DNA from: an uncultured Oscillospiraceae bacterium
GTDB taxonomy: Bacteria; Bacillota; Clostridia; Oscillospirales; Oscillospiraceae
Assembly (NCBI GenBank): GCA_934565415.1
Contig: CAKTHQ010000074.1
Coordinates: 1-5,179 of the forward strand
Length of the DNA: 5,179 bases
Reading direction: 5' to 3'
This document shows positions 1 to 5,179 of the stretch, piece by piece. Within the stretch, counting starts at the first letter, position 1; every line of letters starts with the position of its first letter. Made by a program: the position numbers and the translations under genes. Under the pieces are notes generated by a model, which had not been told where the DNA came from, searched no databases, and saw only the letters and a list, made by a program, of their open reading frames with translations.

Positions 1-5
1 GGCCA

Positions 6-26
6 CCCCCTCCATGCAGGAGGGGG
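6..26. repeat. GC-rich perfect hairpin near the left edge
   Basis: The arms CCCCCTCC (6-13) and GGAGGGGG (19-26) are perfectly complementary around the 5-base loop ATGCA. On the plus strand a run of five T follows at 35-39, but 8 bases separate it from the stem, so the match to an intrinsic terminator is poor. On the minus strand the bases after the hairpin lie outside the window. It could end transcription of a neighbour to the left or be a second terminator for the metF operon. From 27 to 116 I see no gene and no further strong structure. Confidence 0.45.
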
Positions 27-116
27 AATGGGGATTTTTCCCGCAGGCGGACACCATTCAACTAACCCTACAAATCCCTATTTACCGTTCCCGCACTGCT
101 TTTCCATTTAAACCCA

Positions 117-155
117 GAAACCCTCCGGTCCAAACGGACCGGAGGGTCATTTTTA
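117..155 (-). terminator. Intrinsic terminator after metF, probably bidirectional
   Basis: A perfect 12-bp stem (120-131 paired with 136-147; arm ACCCTCCGGTCC) closes a 4-base loop 14 bases past the metF stop codon. In the operon's direction the stem is followed only by TTTC and, 4 bases on, another TTT, a weak U tract. Read on the plus strand the stem is followed by CATTTTTAT, a better U tract. It most likely ends the operon and may also stop transcription arriving from the left. Confidence 0.8.
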
Positions 156-161
156 TAAAGC

Positions 162-1043
162 TTACTTCAGCCCGGCCTGCTCCAGCAGAGCGGGGATCTT
201 GTCTTCCCAGCCCAGGCTCATGATGTGGACGCCCTGGCAGTAGGGCTTGCACTCCCGGATGATCCGGGCGGCAATCTCCACACCGGTGATACCGGCCTTG
301 GTCTTTTCCTTATCGGCCTGCAGCTCCTCGATGAGGGCATCGGGGATATGGACACCGGCTACGTTCTTGTTCATGAACTTGCACATACCGGCGGACTTGG
401 GGATGATGATACCCACCTGTACGGGCTTGCCAAATTGCTTGGCCTGCTCCATGAACTTGATGAACTTCTCGGGCTCAAACACGGCCTGAGTCTGGAAATA
501 CTCGGCACCGGCCTGGACCTTCCGCTCCATCTTGACCAGCTGCGCGTCTACGGAGTCGGAGCAGGGAGAAACCACGGCGCCCTTGGCAAACTTGGGGGGC
601 TCGCCTACCAGGTCGTTGCCGCCCAGGTCCTTGCCGGTTTCCAAGAGGCTTGCGGTGTGCAGCAGGGACACGGAATCCAAGTCGAACACGGGCTTGGCCT
701 GGGGATGGTCGCCCAGCTTGGTGTGGTCGCCGGTCAGGCACAGGATGTTGTCGATGCCCAGCATGGCGGCGCTCAGAAGATCAGACTCCAGGGCGATGCG
801 GTTCCGGTCCCGGCAGGTCAGCTGGAAGATGGGGTTCAGGCCCGCATCCTTCAGCACCTTACAGGTAGCCAGGGAGCCCAGCCGCATAACGGAGGACTGG
901 TTATCGGTGACATTGACAAAGTGGACGCCGGACAGGTACTTCTTGGCATCTTCTACCATGCCGTCAATGTGAATCCCTTTGGGAGGGCCGACCTCGGCAG
1001 TAACAACAAACTCGCCGTTATCAAACAGTTCAGTAATTCTCAT
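162..1043 (-). CDS. metF: Methylenetetrahydrofolate reductase, MetF-type flavoprotein (293 aa)
   Basis: Predicted to reduce 5,10-methylene-THF to 5-methyl-THF with FAD or FMN in a cytoplasmic TIM-barrel fold. Sequence support: the N-terminal strand VVTAEVGPPKG, whose Glu17 is the likely counterpart of the catalytic Glu of the family; TDNQSS at 46-51; LTGDHTKLGDHP at 103-114, the flavin-binding loop with the conserved GD; EYFQTQAVFE at 181-190, with Gln186 in the folate-site position; and a C-terminal helix after HIMSLGWEDK. At 293 aa it is the short catalytic-domain form, without the regulatory half of eukaryotic enzymes. The ATG start has an SD-like GAGGAGC about 9-10 bases upstream (1053-1060) and lies 18 bases after the metV stop, so the two are co-transcribed and probably co-translated. 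Short MetF proteins next to MetV depend on partner subunits for electrons; here the partners are the two upstream genes. The family call is secure; the physiological electron donor is inferred. Confidence 0.95.
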   Translation of the reverse strand: MRITELFDNGEFVVTAEVGPPKGIHIDGMVEDAKKYLSGVHFVNVTDNQSSVMRLGSLATCKVLKDAGLNPIFQLTCRDRNRIALESDLLSAAMLGIDNILCLTGDHTKLGDHPQAKPVFDLDSVSLLHTASLLETGKDLGGNDLVGEPPKFAKGAVVSPCSDSVDAQLVKMERKVQAGAEYFQTQAVFEPEKFIKFMEQAKQFGKPVQVGIIIPKSAGMCKFMNKNVAGVHIPDALIEELQADKEKTKAGITGVEIAARIIRECKPYCQGVHIMSLGWEDKIPALLEQAGLK

Positions 1044-1061
1044 AATTATACTAGCTCCTCA

Positions 1062-1697
1062 TTATTCAGATTCTTTGGCGGCCTTGGTAGCCTCATCTGT
1101 ATTAAAATCATGCAGCTGCGTGGGGCATTTCAGAACATCCAGCCGGCCCTGAGCCTTCAGGCGCTGAATGATGCGCTCCCAGCCGCAATCCATCTCCGGG
1201 CACACCTCGCACTTGCCGTCCTTTGTGCCGCCACAGGGGCCGTTCACCAGGCTCTTGGAGCAGGCGGTAATGGGGCAGATGCCGCCGGTCAGGTTCAGGA
1301 AACACTGGCCACACTGACCGCAGTCGTATTCCAGCGGGGTCACGCCCTGGAAGCCGGGCAGTTCGATGGTATCGCAGCAGGCATACACGGGCTTGTCTTC
1401 CAGAACGGAAGAAATGGTCTGTACGCCTACGCCGCAGGAGAACACCAGCACGGCGTCCGCCTCTTCGATCTGGGCCATGGGGCCCCGGAGGCGCAGAGCC
1501 AGTTCATCGGGGTTGCACACATAGTCGGTAGTCAGGATGCCAACCACCTTACCTTCGGCCTGGAGCTTTTTCTGCAGGGCCGTGGCCTCTTCCTCGGGGA
1601 AGCCCACTTCCTTGCAGCCGTGGCAATTGATGATAAACACCTTGCCGGAAGCCAGAGACCCGATGGTCTCTTCGGATTTCAGTTTTGTCATTAACAT
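1062..1697 (-). CDS. metV: MetV, cysteine-rich iron-sulfur partner of MetF (MTHFR C-terminal-like domain, 211 aa)
   Basis: This small protein has the cysteine-rich MetV / 'MTHFR_C' fold that pairs with MetF in acetogens and relatives, passing electrons to the MetF flavin. Sixteen cysteines are visible: an N-terminal CHGC pair (25, 28), Cys61, Cys88 in FSCGVGVQT, the CGQCGQC triplet (126, 129, 132), then Cys141, 146, 155, 163, 166, 171 and 191, plus a CC pair at 107-108. That is enough to ligate iron-sulfur clusters and possibly zinc. I chose the ATG at 1695-1697 because the SD AAGGGGGGA lies 8-9 bases upstream; the next ATG (1689-1691) is too far from it, and the open frame further upstream runs back through the end of the preceding gene. 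The gap to that gene's stop is 14 bases. It is a clear paralogue of the N-terminal ~200 residues of the upstream RnfC fusion, with matching cysteine spacing. Assignment to MetV rests on domain and context and is strong. Confidence 0.92.
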   Translation of the reverse strand: MLMTKLKSEETIGSLASGKVFIINCHGCKEVGFPEEEATALQKKLQAEGKVVGILTTDYVCNPDELALRLRGPMAQIEEADAVLVFSCGVGVQTISSVLEDKPVYACCDTIELPGFQGVTPLEYDCGQCGQCFLNLTGGICPITACSKSLVNGPCGGTKDGKCEVCPEMDCGWERIIQRLKAQGRLDVLKCPTQLHDFNTDEATKAAKESE

Positions 1698-1711
1698 GGT
1701 TCTGTCCCCCC

Positions 1712-3682
1712 TTATTTCTTCTTCAGCAAGGGCATTACCAGGCCCTTGGCAGCGTTGATCTTGGAAACCAGAGGGATCTTGGAGGAGCAGATGTACTCGC
1801 AGCACTTGCAGGAGAAGCAGTCCATCACGTTCAGCTTCAGCAGGCCTTCCGCATCGCCCAGCTGACCCAGCTTGTAGATTTCCAGAGGCGCCAGCTCCAT
1901 GGGACATACATCCATACAGCGGCCGCACTTGATGCATTCCTTCTCCTCGGTGTGGTCCGCGGCAATGGCAATGATGCCGTTGGAGCCCTTGATAATGGGC
2001 ACATTGGTATCCTTAATGGGAGCGCCCATCATGGGGCCGCCCATCTTCAGCACCACATCGGTACCGGTGACGCCGCCGCAGTGATCGATGATCTCCTGGA
2101 CATTGGTACCCAGCTTCACGATGTAGTTGCCAGGATTCTTAATATACTCGCCGGTAACGGACACCACACGCTCAATGAGGGGCAGACCCTTCTGGATGGC
2201 ATCGGAAATGGCCTTGGCGGTAGAGGTATTGGAAACCACACAGCCCACATCGGCGGGCAGCTTGCCGCTGGGCACGGCACGGCCCATGACCTTCTTGATG
2301 AGCATCTTTTCAGCGCCCTCGGGGTACTGCGTCTTGGCAGCCACCACACGGATGTTGTCGTAGGGAGCAACCTTCTCCTGCATCAGGGCCACGGCATCGG
2401 GCTTGTTGTCCTCAATGAGGATCACACCCTCGGGAGCGGAAACGGCCTTCATCATGGCCCGCAGACCGTAAACGATGTCGTCGGCATACTCCAGCAGCAC
2501 CCGATGGTCGGCGGTCAGGTAGGGCTCACACTCGGAGCCGTTGATGAGCACGGCGTCGATGGGCTTGCCGGGCTTCAGCTTGACATAGGTGGGGAAGGTA
2601 GCGCCGCCCATACCGACGATGCCCTTCTCCTTGACGATTTCTACAATCTCGTCGGGAGTCAGCTCTTCCAGGGGCTTGTTGGGCACTACGGACTCATGGA
2701 GGGTGTTCTTGCCATCGTTCTTGATGACCACGCTCATGATGCCGGGGCCCTTGTTGGGATGGGTGTGGGGCTCTACGGCCACCACGGTACCGCTGACACT
2801 GCTATGTACCGGCGCACTGATAAAGCCCGCCTGCTCGCCGATCAGCTGGCCTACCTTGACCGTATCGCCGGCCTGGACCACAGGGTTGGCGGGAGCGCCG
2901 ATGTGCATTGCCAGAGGGATAATGACGGTATCCGGCTCCGGGAATCTCTGCAGGGCCAGATGCTCGGTGTATTCCTTGTGTTCGGTGGGATGGACGCCGC
3001 CGTAGAAGCCTTCGTACCGCTTGGCGCGGGCTTCGGCTACATAAGCCTTAATGGCATCTACATTGACCTTGGAGTAATCCCGCAGCTGTACGGGCTGGGA
3101 CAGGAACTCTTTGGTTCTGCCCTGCTTTTCCAGGCGCTGATAGATCTTCTCCCAGGCGCAGTCCTTCTTGGGGTCAATTTCGCACTTGCCGTTCTTGGCG
3201 CCGCCGCACTGGCCATTTACCAGGCCCTTGGAGCAGTCCACAATGGGGCAGATGCCGCCGGTGACATTCAGATAGCACTGGGCGCAGGCGCCGCAGGTCT
3301 TCTGGGTCAGGGCCATACCATGGTGTCCAACGTAATTCAGGGAATTGGTTGCGGTGTACACAGGCTTCTCTTCCAGGTCCGCCACCGTCTGAACGCCCAG
3401 GCCGCAGGAGATGACAACAACATTCTCCGTGCCCTCCGGCAGAATGCCTGCCAGCTTCTTTTCCGTCTGCACCTTGTTGCAGAGGAAATCCACCTTGGCT
3501 GTTCCGGTGATGTGCTTACCCTGTGCTTCCGCGATGGCCGTAAACGCGCCCATTTCCGGCTCTTCGGTCGTGTTGAACTCTTTGAAGCACTTGTTGCAGG
3601 CTACTACGAAGAAGTTGTCCTTCCCCGCAAGCATTCCTTCCAGTTCTTCTTTGCTCTTTAACACATACTTGGTATAATCCAC
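1712..3682 (-). CDS. rnfC2: MetV-RnfC fusion: RnfC2-type NADH-binding iron-sulfur flavoprotein (656 aa)
   Basis: A two-part protein. Residues 1-~205 are a complete MetV-like module: CNKC at 29-32, Cys68, SCGLGVQT (Cys93), CGACAQC at 130-136, and Cys145, 150, 159, 167 and 175. From about 224 it is an RnfC homologue: the entry motif GGVHPTEHKEYT (228-239), a lipoyl-like barrel to ~311, the NADH/FMN region with GMGGATFPTYVKL (357-369) and NGSECEPYLT (381-390), and two C-terminal 4Fe-4S motifs, C583xxC586xxC589xxxC593 and C622xxC625xxC628xxxC632. No membrane segment is evident and no other rnf genes are nearby, so it is not part of the membrane Rnf complex in this context. It is probably the NADH-oxidising subunit of a MetF-MetV-RnfC2 methylene-THF reductase, as known from Acetobacterium woodii. 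Start: an in-frame ATG at 3698-3700 has no SD, whereas GAAGGTGG lies 6 bases before GTG (3680-3682), which I prefer; the ATG would add six residues. It is the first gene of the operon. Confidence 0.93.
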   Translation of the reverse strand: MDYTKYVLKSKEELEGMLAGKDNFFVVACNKCFKEFNTTEEPEMGAFTAIAEAQGKHITGTAKVDFLCNKVQTEKKLAGILPEGTENVVVISCGLGVQTVADLEEKPVYTATNSLNYVGHHGMALTQKTCGACAQCYLNVTGGICPIVDCSKGLVNGQCGGAKNGKCEIDPKKDCAWEKIYQRLEKQGRTKEFLSQPVQLRDYSKVNVDAIKAYVAEARAKRYEGFYGGVHPTEHKEYTEHLALQRFPEPDTVIIPLAMHIGAPANPVVQAGDTVKVGQLIGEQAGFISAPVHSSVSGTVVAVEPHTHPNKGPGIMSVVIKNDGKNTLHESVVPNKPLEELTPDEIVEIVKEKGIVGMGGATFPTYVKLKPGKPIDAVLINGSECEPYLTADHRVLLEYADDIVYGLRAMMKAVSAPEGVILIEDNKPDAVALMQEKVAPYDNIRVVAAKTQYPEGAEKMLIKKVMGRAVPSGKLPADVGCVVSNTSTAKAISDAIQKGLPLIERVVSVTGEYIKNPGNYIVKLGTNVQEIIDHCGGVTGTDVVLKMGGPMMGAPIKDTNVPIIKGSNGIIAIAADHTEEKECIKCGRCMDVCPMELAPLEIYKLGQLGDAEGLLKLNVMDCFSCKCCEYICSSKIPLVSKINAAKGLVMPLLKKK

Positions 3683-3709
3683 CAAATACCACCTTCTCAT
3701 CGTTTTTAT

Positions 3710-3733
3710 TATTCGACCGCAAGGACTCGAATA
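3710..3733 (-). promoter_or_regulatory. Palindrome at the predicted transcript start of the rnfC2-metV-metF operon
   Basis: The arms TATTCGA (3710-3716) and TCGAATA (3727-3733) are perfect 7-bp inverted repeats around a 10-base centre. They begin at or next to the predicted transcription start and end about 27 bases before the chosen start codon. This position suits a repressor operator. As RNA it would be a weak hairpin with a large loop and no U tract. No regulator is identified. Confidence 0.5.
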
Positions 3734-3740
3734 TACTTGG

Positions 3741-3770
3741 ATTATATCACAGGTAGGGGGTGATTGTCCA
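3741..3770 (-). promoter_or_regulatory. Sigma-A-type promoter of the rnfC2-metV-metF operon
   Basis: Read on the minus strand, -35 is TGGACA (3765-3770; 5 of 6 match TTGACA), the spacer is 18 bases, and -10 is TATAAT (3741-3746; full consensus) preceded by TGA, an extended -10. The predicted start is near 3734, giving a leader of about 50 bases, too short for a usual riboswitch. The next two genes have no promoter space of their own, so this should drive all three. Confidence 0.8.
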
Positions 3771-3950
3771 GAAGTTTGGATGTTTTTTTATCGATATGCC
3801 CGGTATTTTTTCTCCTCCCCACCCCGCCGGTGTGTAAATCCGTTTTTCGATTTTCCTTTTCGTTTTCCGGGTATATTCGTTTTATTTTCTTGTTTTTTTT
3901 AACAGAATCGAACTGTTTTTTCAAAATTCGGCCGCATTTTGTAAAATCAT
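3771..3950. other. AT-rich, strand-biased gap with no supported gene
   Basis: The plus strand is strongly T-rich here, with runs of seven T near 3784-3790 and eight near 3893-3900, so the minus strand is A-rich. A small inverted repeat AACAG / CTGTT (3901-3905, 3913-3917) flanked by T runs could act as a weak terminator on the plus strand, but nothing visible is transcribed that way. An open frame of 60 lysine-rich codons on the minus strand has only a TTG start and no SD and runs into the operon promoter, so I do not call it. Confidence 0.5.
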
Positions 3951-4776
3951 TTAGTACATTTGCCCATTGCCAATCGATACAAAAACGCCCACATGGGCAT
4001 CCATACCCGCATTCAGACAGTTTTGTACATCGTCCGAAAAGGCGTTGGCTATCATTGCGATGATGGGGATGGTAGCTCCCAGAGGATTCTTTCCGTGGCG
4101 TATGGCTCTTGTTGCCTCCAGACCGATCATGATTGGCATCTGCACATCCATCAAAATCGCGTCAAAGTCTCCGTGGGCTACGGAAGCAAAGACTTCCACA
4201 ATCTTTTCCCCATCCGGGTAAATCACGCATTTTGCCCCGTTCATATCCAGAACGGCTGTCAGAATCTCCGCATCTAAAACATTGTCCTCGGCACAGAGGA
4301 ACCGCATTCCGTTCAGAATGGAGCAGCTCTCCGGCGCTTCCGCAGGGATTTCACTTCTGGCCTGTTCAATGGAATGCACAAAGATGGAAAGGAAGAACGG
4401 CCGGGCCAGTACACCGTCTACACCGCCATTTTCCGCAGAACGGAAAACACGCGTTAAAGCCCTTCAGCAAATCTCCGTTGCCGTTGCCGCTGAACAGCTT
4501 GAGGCCCTGATTGTCCACCACATAGGTGCTGTTGTTGCCGCCGTAGGCATCACAGGCGAAGAAGGGGTTCAGAATATCCATGTTCAGTGCCAGGCCGTAA
4601 TAGATAATCTCCGACATCCCGTCGGCATCCCGTAAAGTAAGCGATTCATCCAGCCGGTATAAAAACAGCATCTGTGTCAGCGTTGTGGTCATTTCATTGA
4701 AAACATAGCTGACCTGTTTCGGCTTACTTTTTACCGAAACATAGCCAATATGATACAAAGTGTGAACGCCATCATA
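3951..4776 (-). pseudogene. Relict of a hybrid sensor histidine kinase (sensor fragment plus receiver fragments, kinase core lost)
   Basis: Two reading frames together read like one decayed protein. The first part (about 4776 down to 4451) resembles the extracellular Cache-like sensor of clostridial hybrid kinases, with GGNNSTYVVDNQG and GLKLFSGNGNGDLLKGFNA. It has no proper start: the frame stays open back into the 5S terminator, and the first start-like codon, TTG at 4756-4758, has no convincing SD. Near 4441-4453 the frame shifts; VLRKM is readable in another frame and soon meets a TAG. At about 4421-4436 the text jumps to the end of a receiver domain (GVDGVLARPFFLS), so the HisKA, ATPase and most of receiver 1 are gone. 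The last part (4350 to 3951) is receiver 2: acidic pair ED, phospho-acceptor Asp in ILMDVQMP, but Ile for the conserved Thr in IIAMIANAF and Val for the conserved Lys after AHVG. A stop follows QMY, earlier than a full domain. A functional split gene is unlikely. Confidence 0.82.
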
Positions 4777-4778
4777 TG

Positions 4779-4808
4779 AAAAAACCGCCTCGCATAAGCG
4801 AAGCGGTT
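4779..4808 (-). terminator. Intrinsic terminator of the 5S rRNA unit
   Basis: An 11-bp stem (AACCGCTTCGC at 4798-4808, paired with GCGAGGCGGTT at 4783-4793, one G-U pair) closes the 4-base loop TTAT and runs into a TTTTTT tract on the minus strand. It starts about 8 bases after the 5S 3' end. Confidence 0.9.
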
Positions 4809-4814
4809 ATCTTA

Positions 4815-4931
4815 TGTTGGCATTACCTATCTTCCCGGCAAGTCACCCTGCAAGTATTGTCGGCGCAAACGAGCTTAACTTCTGTGTTCGGGATGGGAAC
4901 AGGTGGACCCTCGTCGCAATCAATACCAACT
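4815..4931 (-). rRNA. rrf: 5S ribosomal RNA
   Basis: The minus strand carries the hallmark 5S core GGGTCCACCTGTTCCCATCC, followed by GAACACAGAAGTTAAGC. The two ends pair to form helix I: TTGGTATTG (4921-4929) with the complementary 3' end through AATGCCAA (4817-4824), giving a mature length of about 113-117 bases. The exact ends are uncertain by 1-2 bases. It has its own upstream promoter and a downstream terminator. Confidence 0.96.
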
Positions 4932-4937
4932 CTCGTC

Positions 4938-4981
4938 GTCCCACTTGGGGACTTTATATCAAAGGTTCTCGCACCTTTGAT
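4938..4981 (-). other. 5S leader with two hairpins
   Basis: Between the promoter and the 5S gene, the leader RNA can form a perfect 9-bp stem (ATCAAAGGT / ACCTTTGAT, 4958-4981, loop of 6) right at the predicted 5' end, then a 5-bp stem (GTCCC / GGGAC, 4938-4952, loop of 5). Neither has a U tract, so they are not terminators. A role in protecting or processing the 5S precursor is inference. Confidence 0.55.
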
Positions 4982-4989
4982 GCTGAGGT

Positions 4990-5018
4990 ATTGTAGCACA
5001 TATTGGCTACTTTGTCAA
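4990..5018 (-). promoter_or_regulatory. Strong sigma-A-type promoter of the 5S rRNA gene
   Basis: The minus strand shows a perfect -35 TTGACA (5013-5018), a 17-base spacer, and -10 TACAAT (4990-4995; 5 of 6). The predicted start is near 4983, about 55 bases before mature 5S. A run of six T lies between the tRNA-Glu CCA end and the -35 box (5021-5026). Confidence 0.85.
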
Positions 5019-5026
5019 GAAAAAAA

Positions 5027-5101
5027 TGGTGACCCGTACCGGATTCGAACCGATGTTAAAGGCGTGAGAGGCCTCTGTCTTAACCACTTGACCAACGGGC
5101 C
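5027..5101 (-). tRNA. tRNA-Glu (anticodon CTC)
   Basis: A full 75-base cloverleaf: acceptor GGCCCGT / ACGGGTC (one G-U), D arm GTC...GAC, anticodon stem GAGGC / GCCTT with loop CTCTCAC (anticodon CTC, reads GAG), T arm ATCGG-TTCGAAT-CCGGT, discriminator A and an encoded CCA. Six T follow the CCA directly and might help end the tRNA transcript. It lies 2 bases downstream of tRNA-Lys, so both come from one precursor. Confidence 0.96.
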
Positions 5102-5103
5102 AT

Positions 5104-5179
5104 TGGTGCGCCTTCAGGGACTCGAACCCGGGACCCACTGATTAAGAGTCAGTTGCTCTACCAACTGAGCTAAAGGCGC
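5104..5179 (-). tRNA. tRNA-Lys (anticodon CTT)
   Basis: A full 76-base cloverleaf whose 5' end falls on the window edge: acceptor GCGCCTT / AAGGCGC, D arm GCTC...GAGC, anticodon stem ACTGA / TCAGT with loop CTCTTAA (anticodon CTT, reads AAG), T arm CCGGG-TTCGAGT-CCCTG, discriminator A and encoded CCA. The T stem holds one C-U mismatch (positions 50-64). Its promoter must lie beyond the window, possibly before further tRNA genes. Confidence 0.95.

Noticed and set aside
14..223. A 69-codon plus-strand frame at the left edge
   Set aside because: It runs through two hairpins and into the antisense of metF, with no motif.
225..1694. A 489-codon open frame on the plus strand opposite metF and metV
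   Set aside because: It lies antisense to two clearly recognisable genes, its translation is Gly/Leu/His-rich with no recognisable motif, and such long mirrors are common in GC-rich genes.
1685..3661. A 658-codon open frame on the plus strand opposite rnfC2
   Set aside because: It mirrors the real gene almost end to end; the minus-strand protein has unmistakable RnfC and MetV motifs, while this one shows only compositional bias.
1712..3682. Membership of a membrane Rnf complex
   Set aside because: No rnfD, G, E, A or B genes are adjacent, and the fused MetV module plus metV and metF neighbours point to a soluble reductase complex.
3683..3740. A riboswitch (SAM, folate-type or other) ahead of the operon
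   Set aside because: The predicted leader is only about 50 bases and shows one simple palindrome, with no terminator or conserved aptamer core.
3742..3924. A 60-codon lysine-rich frame on the minus strand
   Set aside because: It has a TTG start, no Shine-Dalgarno site, low-complexity composition from A runs, and overlaps the operon promoter.
4776..5141. A 121-codon plus-strand frame across the 5S and tRNA genes
   Set aside because: It is antisense to structured RNA genes and has no independent support.
1..5179. CRISPR array, insertion sequence or phage genes
   Set aside because: No regular direct repeats, no transposase or integrase motif and no terminal inverted repeats were seen; the tRNA 3' ends show no nearby att-like duplicate in the window.

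Overview
The window looks like a piece of an anaerobic Gram-positive (Clostridia-type) chromosome. The grounds are an acetogen-style MetF/MetV/RnfC gene set, strong purine-rich Shine-Dalgarno sites, tRNAs with encoded CCA, and GC-rich genes separated by AT-rich gaps. A gut Oscillospiraceae-like relative is my best guess; the family cannot be fixed from sequence reading alone. Everything I can support as a gene lies on the minus strand, so the window reads from right to left.

Right end (about 4779-5179): a stable-RNA cluster. tRNA-Lys(CTT) and tRNA-Glu(CTC) lie 2 bases apart, both with encoded CCA. They are followed by a near-consensus promoter, a short leader with two hairpins, a 5S rRNA gene, and a strong intrinsic terminator. 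The 5S gene therefore appears to be its own transcription unit; no 16S or 23S is visible here.

Middle (about 3951-4776): the wreck of a hybrid sensor histidine kinase. It starts in mid-protein right after the 5S terminator, has at least one frameshift, has lost its whole kinase core, and ends in a receiver domain lacking key residues. An AT-rich, strongly strand-biased gap (3771-3950) follows with no convincing gene.

Left two thirds (162-3770): a three-gene operon with its own promoter (-35 TGGACA, extended -10 TGATATAAT), a palindrome at the predicted transcript start, and a closing hairpin terminator. Gene order is a MetV-RnfC fusion (656 aa), a free MetV (211 aa), then MetF (293 aa). MetF is the flavin-containing methylenetetrahydrofolate reductase core, MetV its cysteine-rich iron-sulfur partner, and RnfC-type proteins bind NADH and FMN and carry two 4Fe-4S clusters. 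Together they probably form an NADH-linked methylene-THF reductase complex feeding the methyl branch of the Wood-Ljungdahl pathway or related one-carbon metabolism. The point of most interest is that the MetV module occurs twice, once free and once fused to RnfC, with all its conserved cysteines kept in both copies.

The leftmost 161 bases hold a terminator and a second GC-rich hairpin but no gene I can support.
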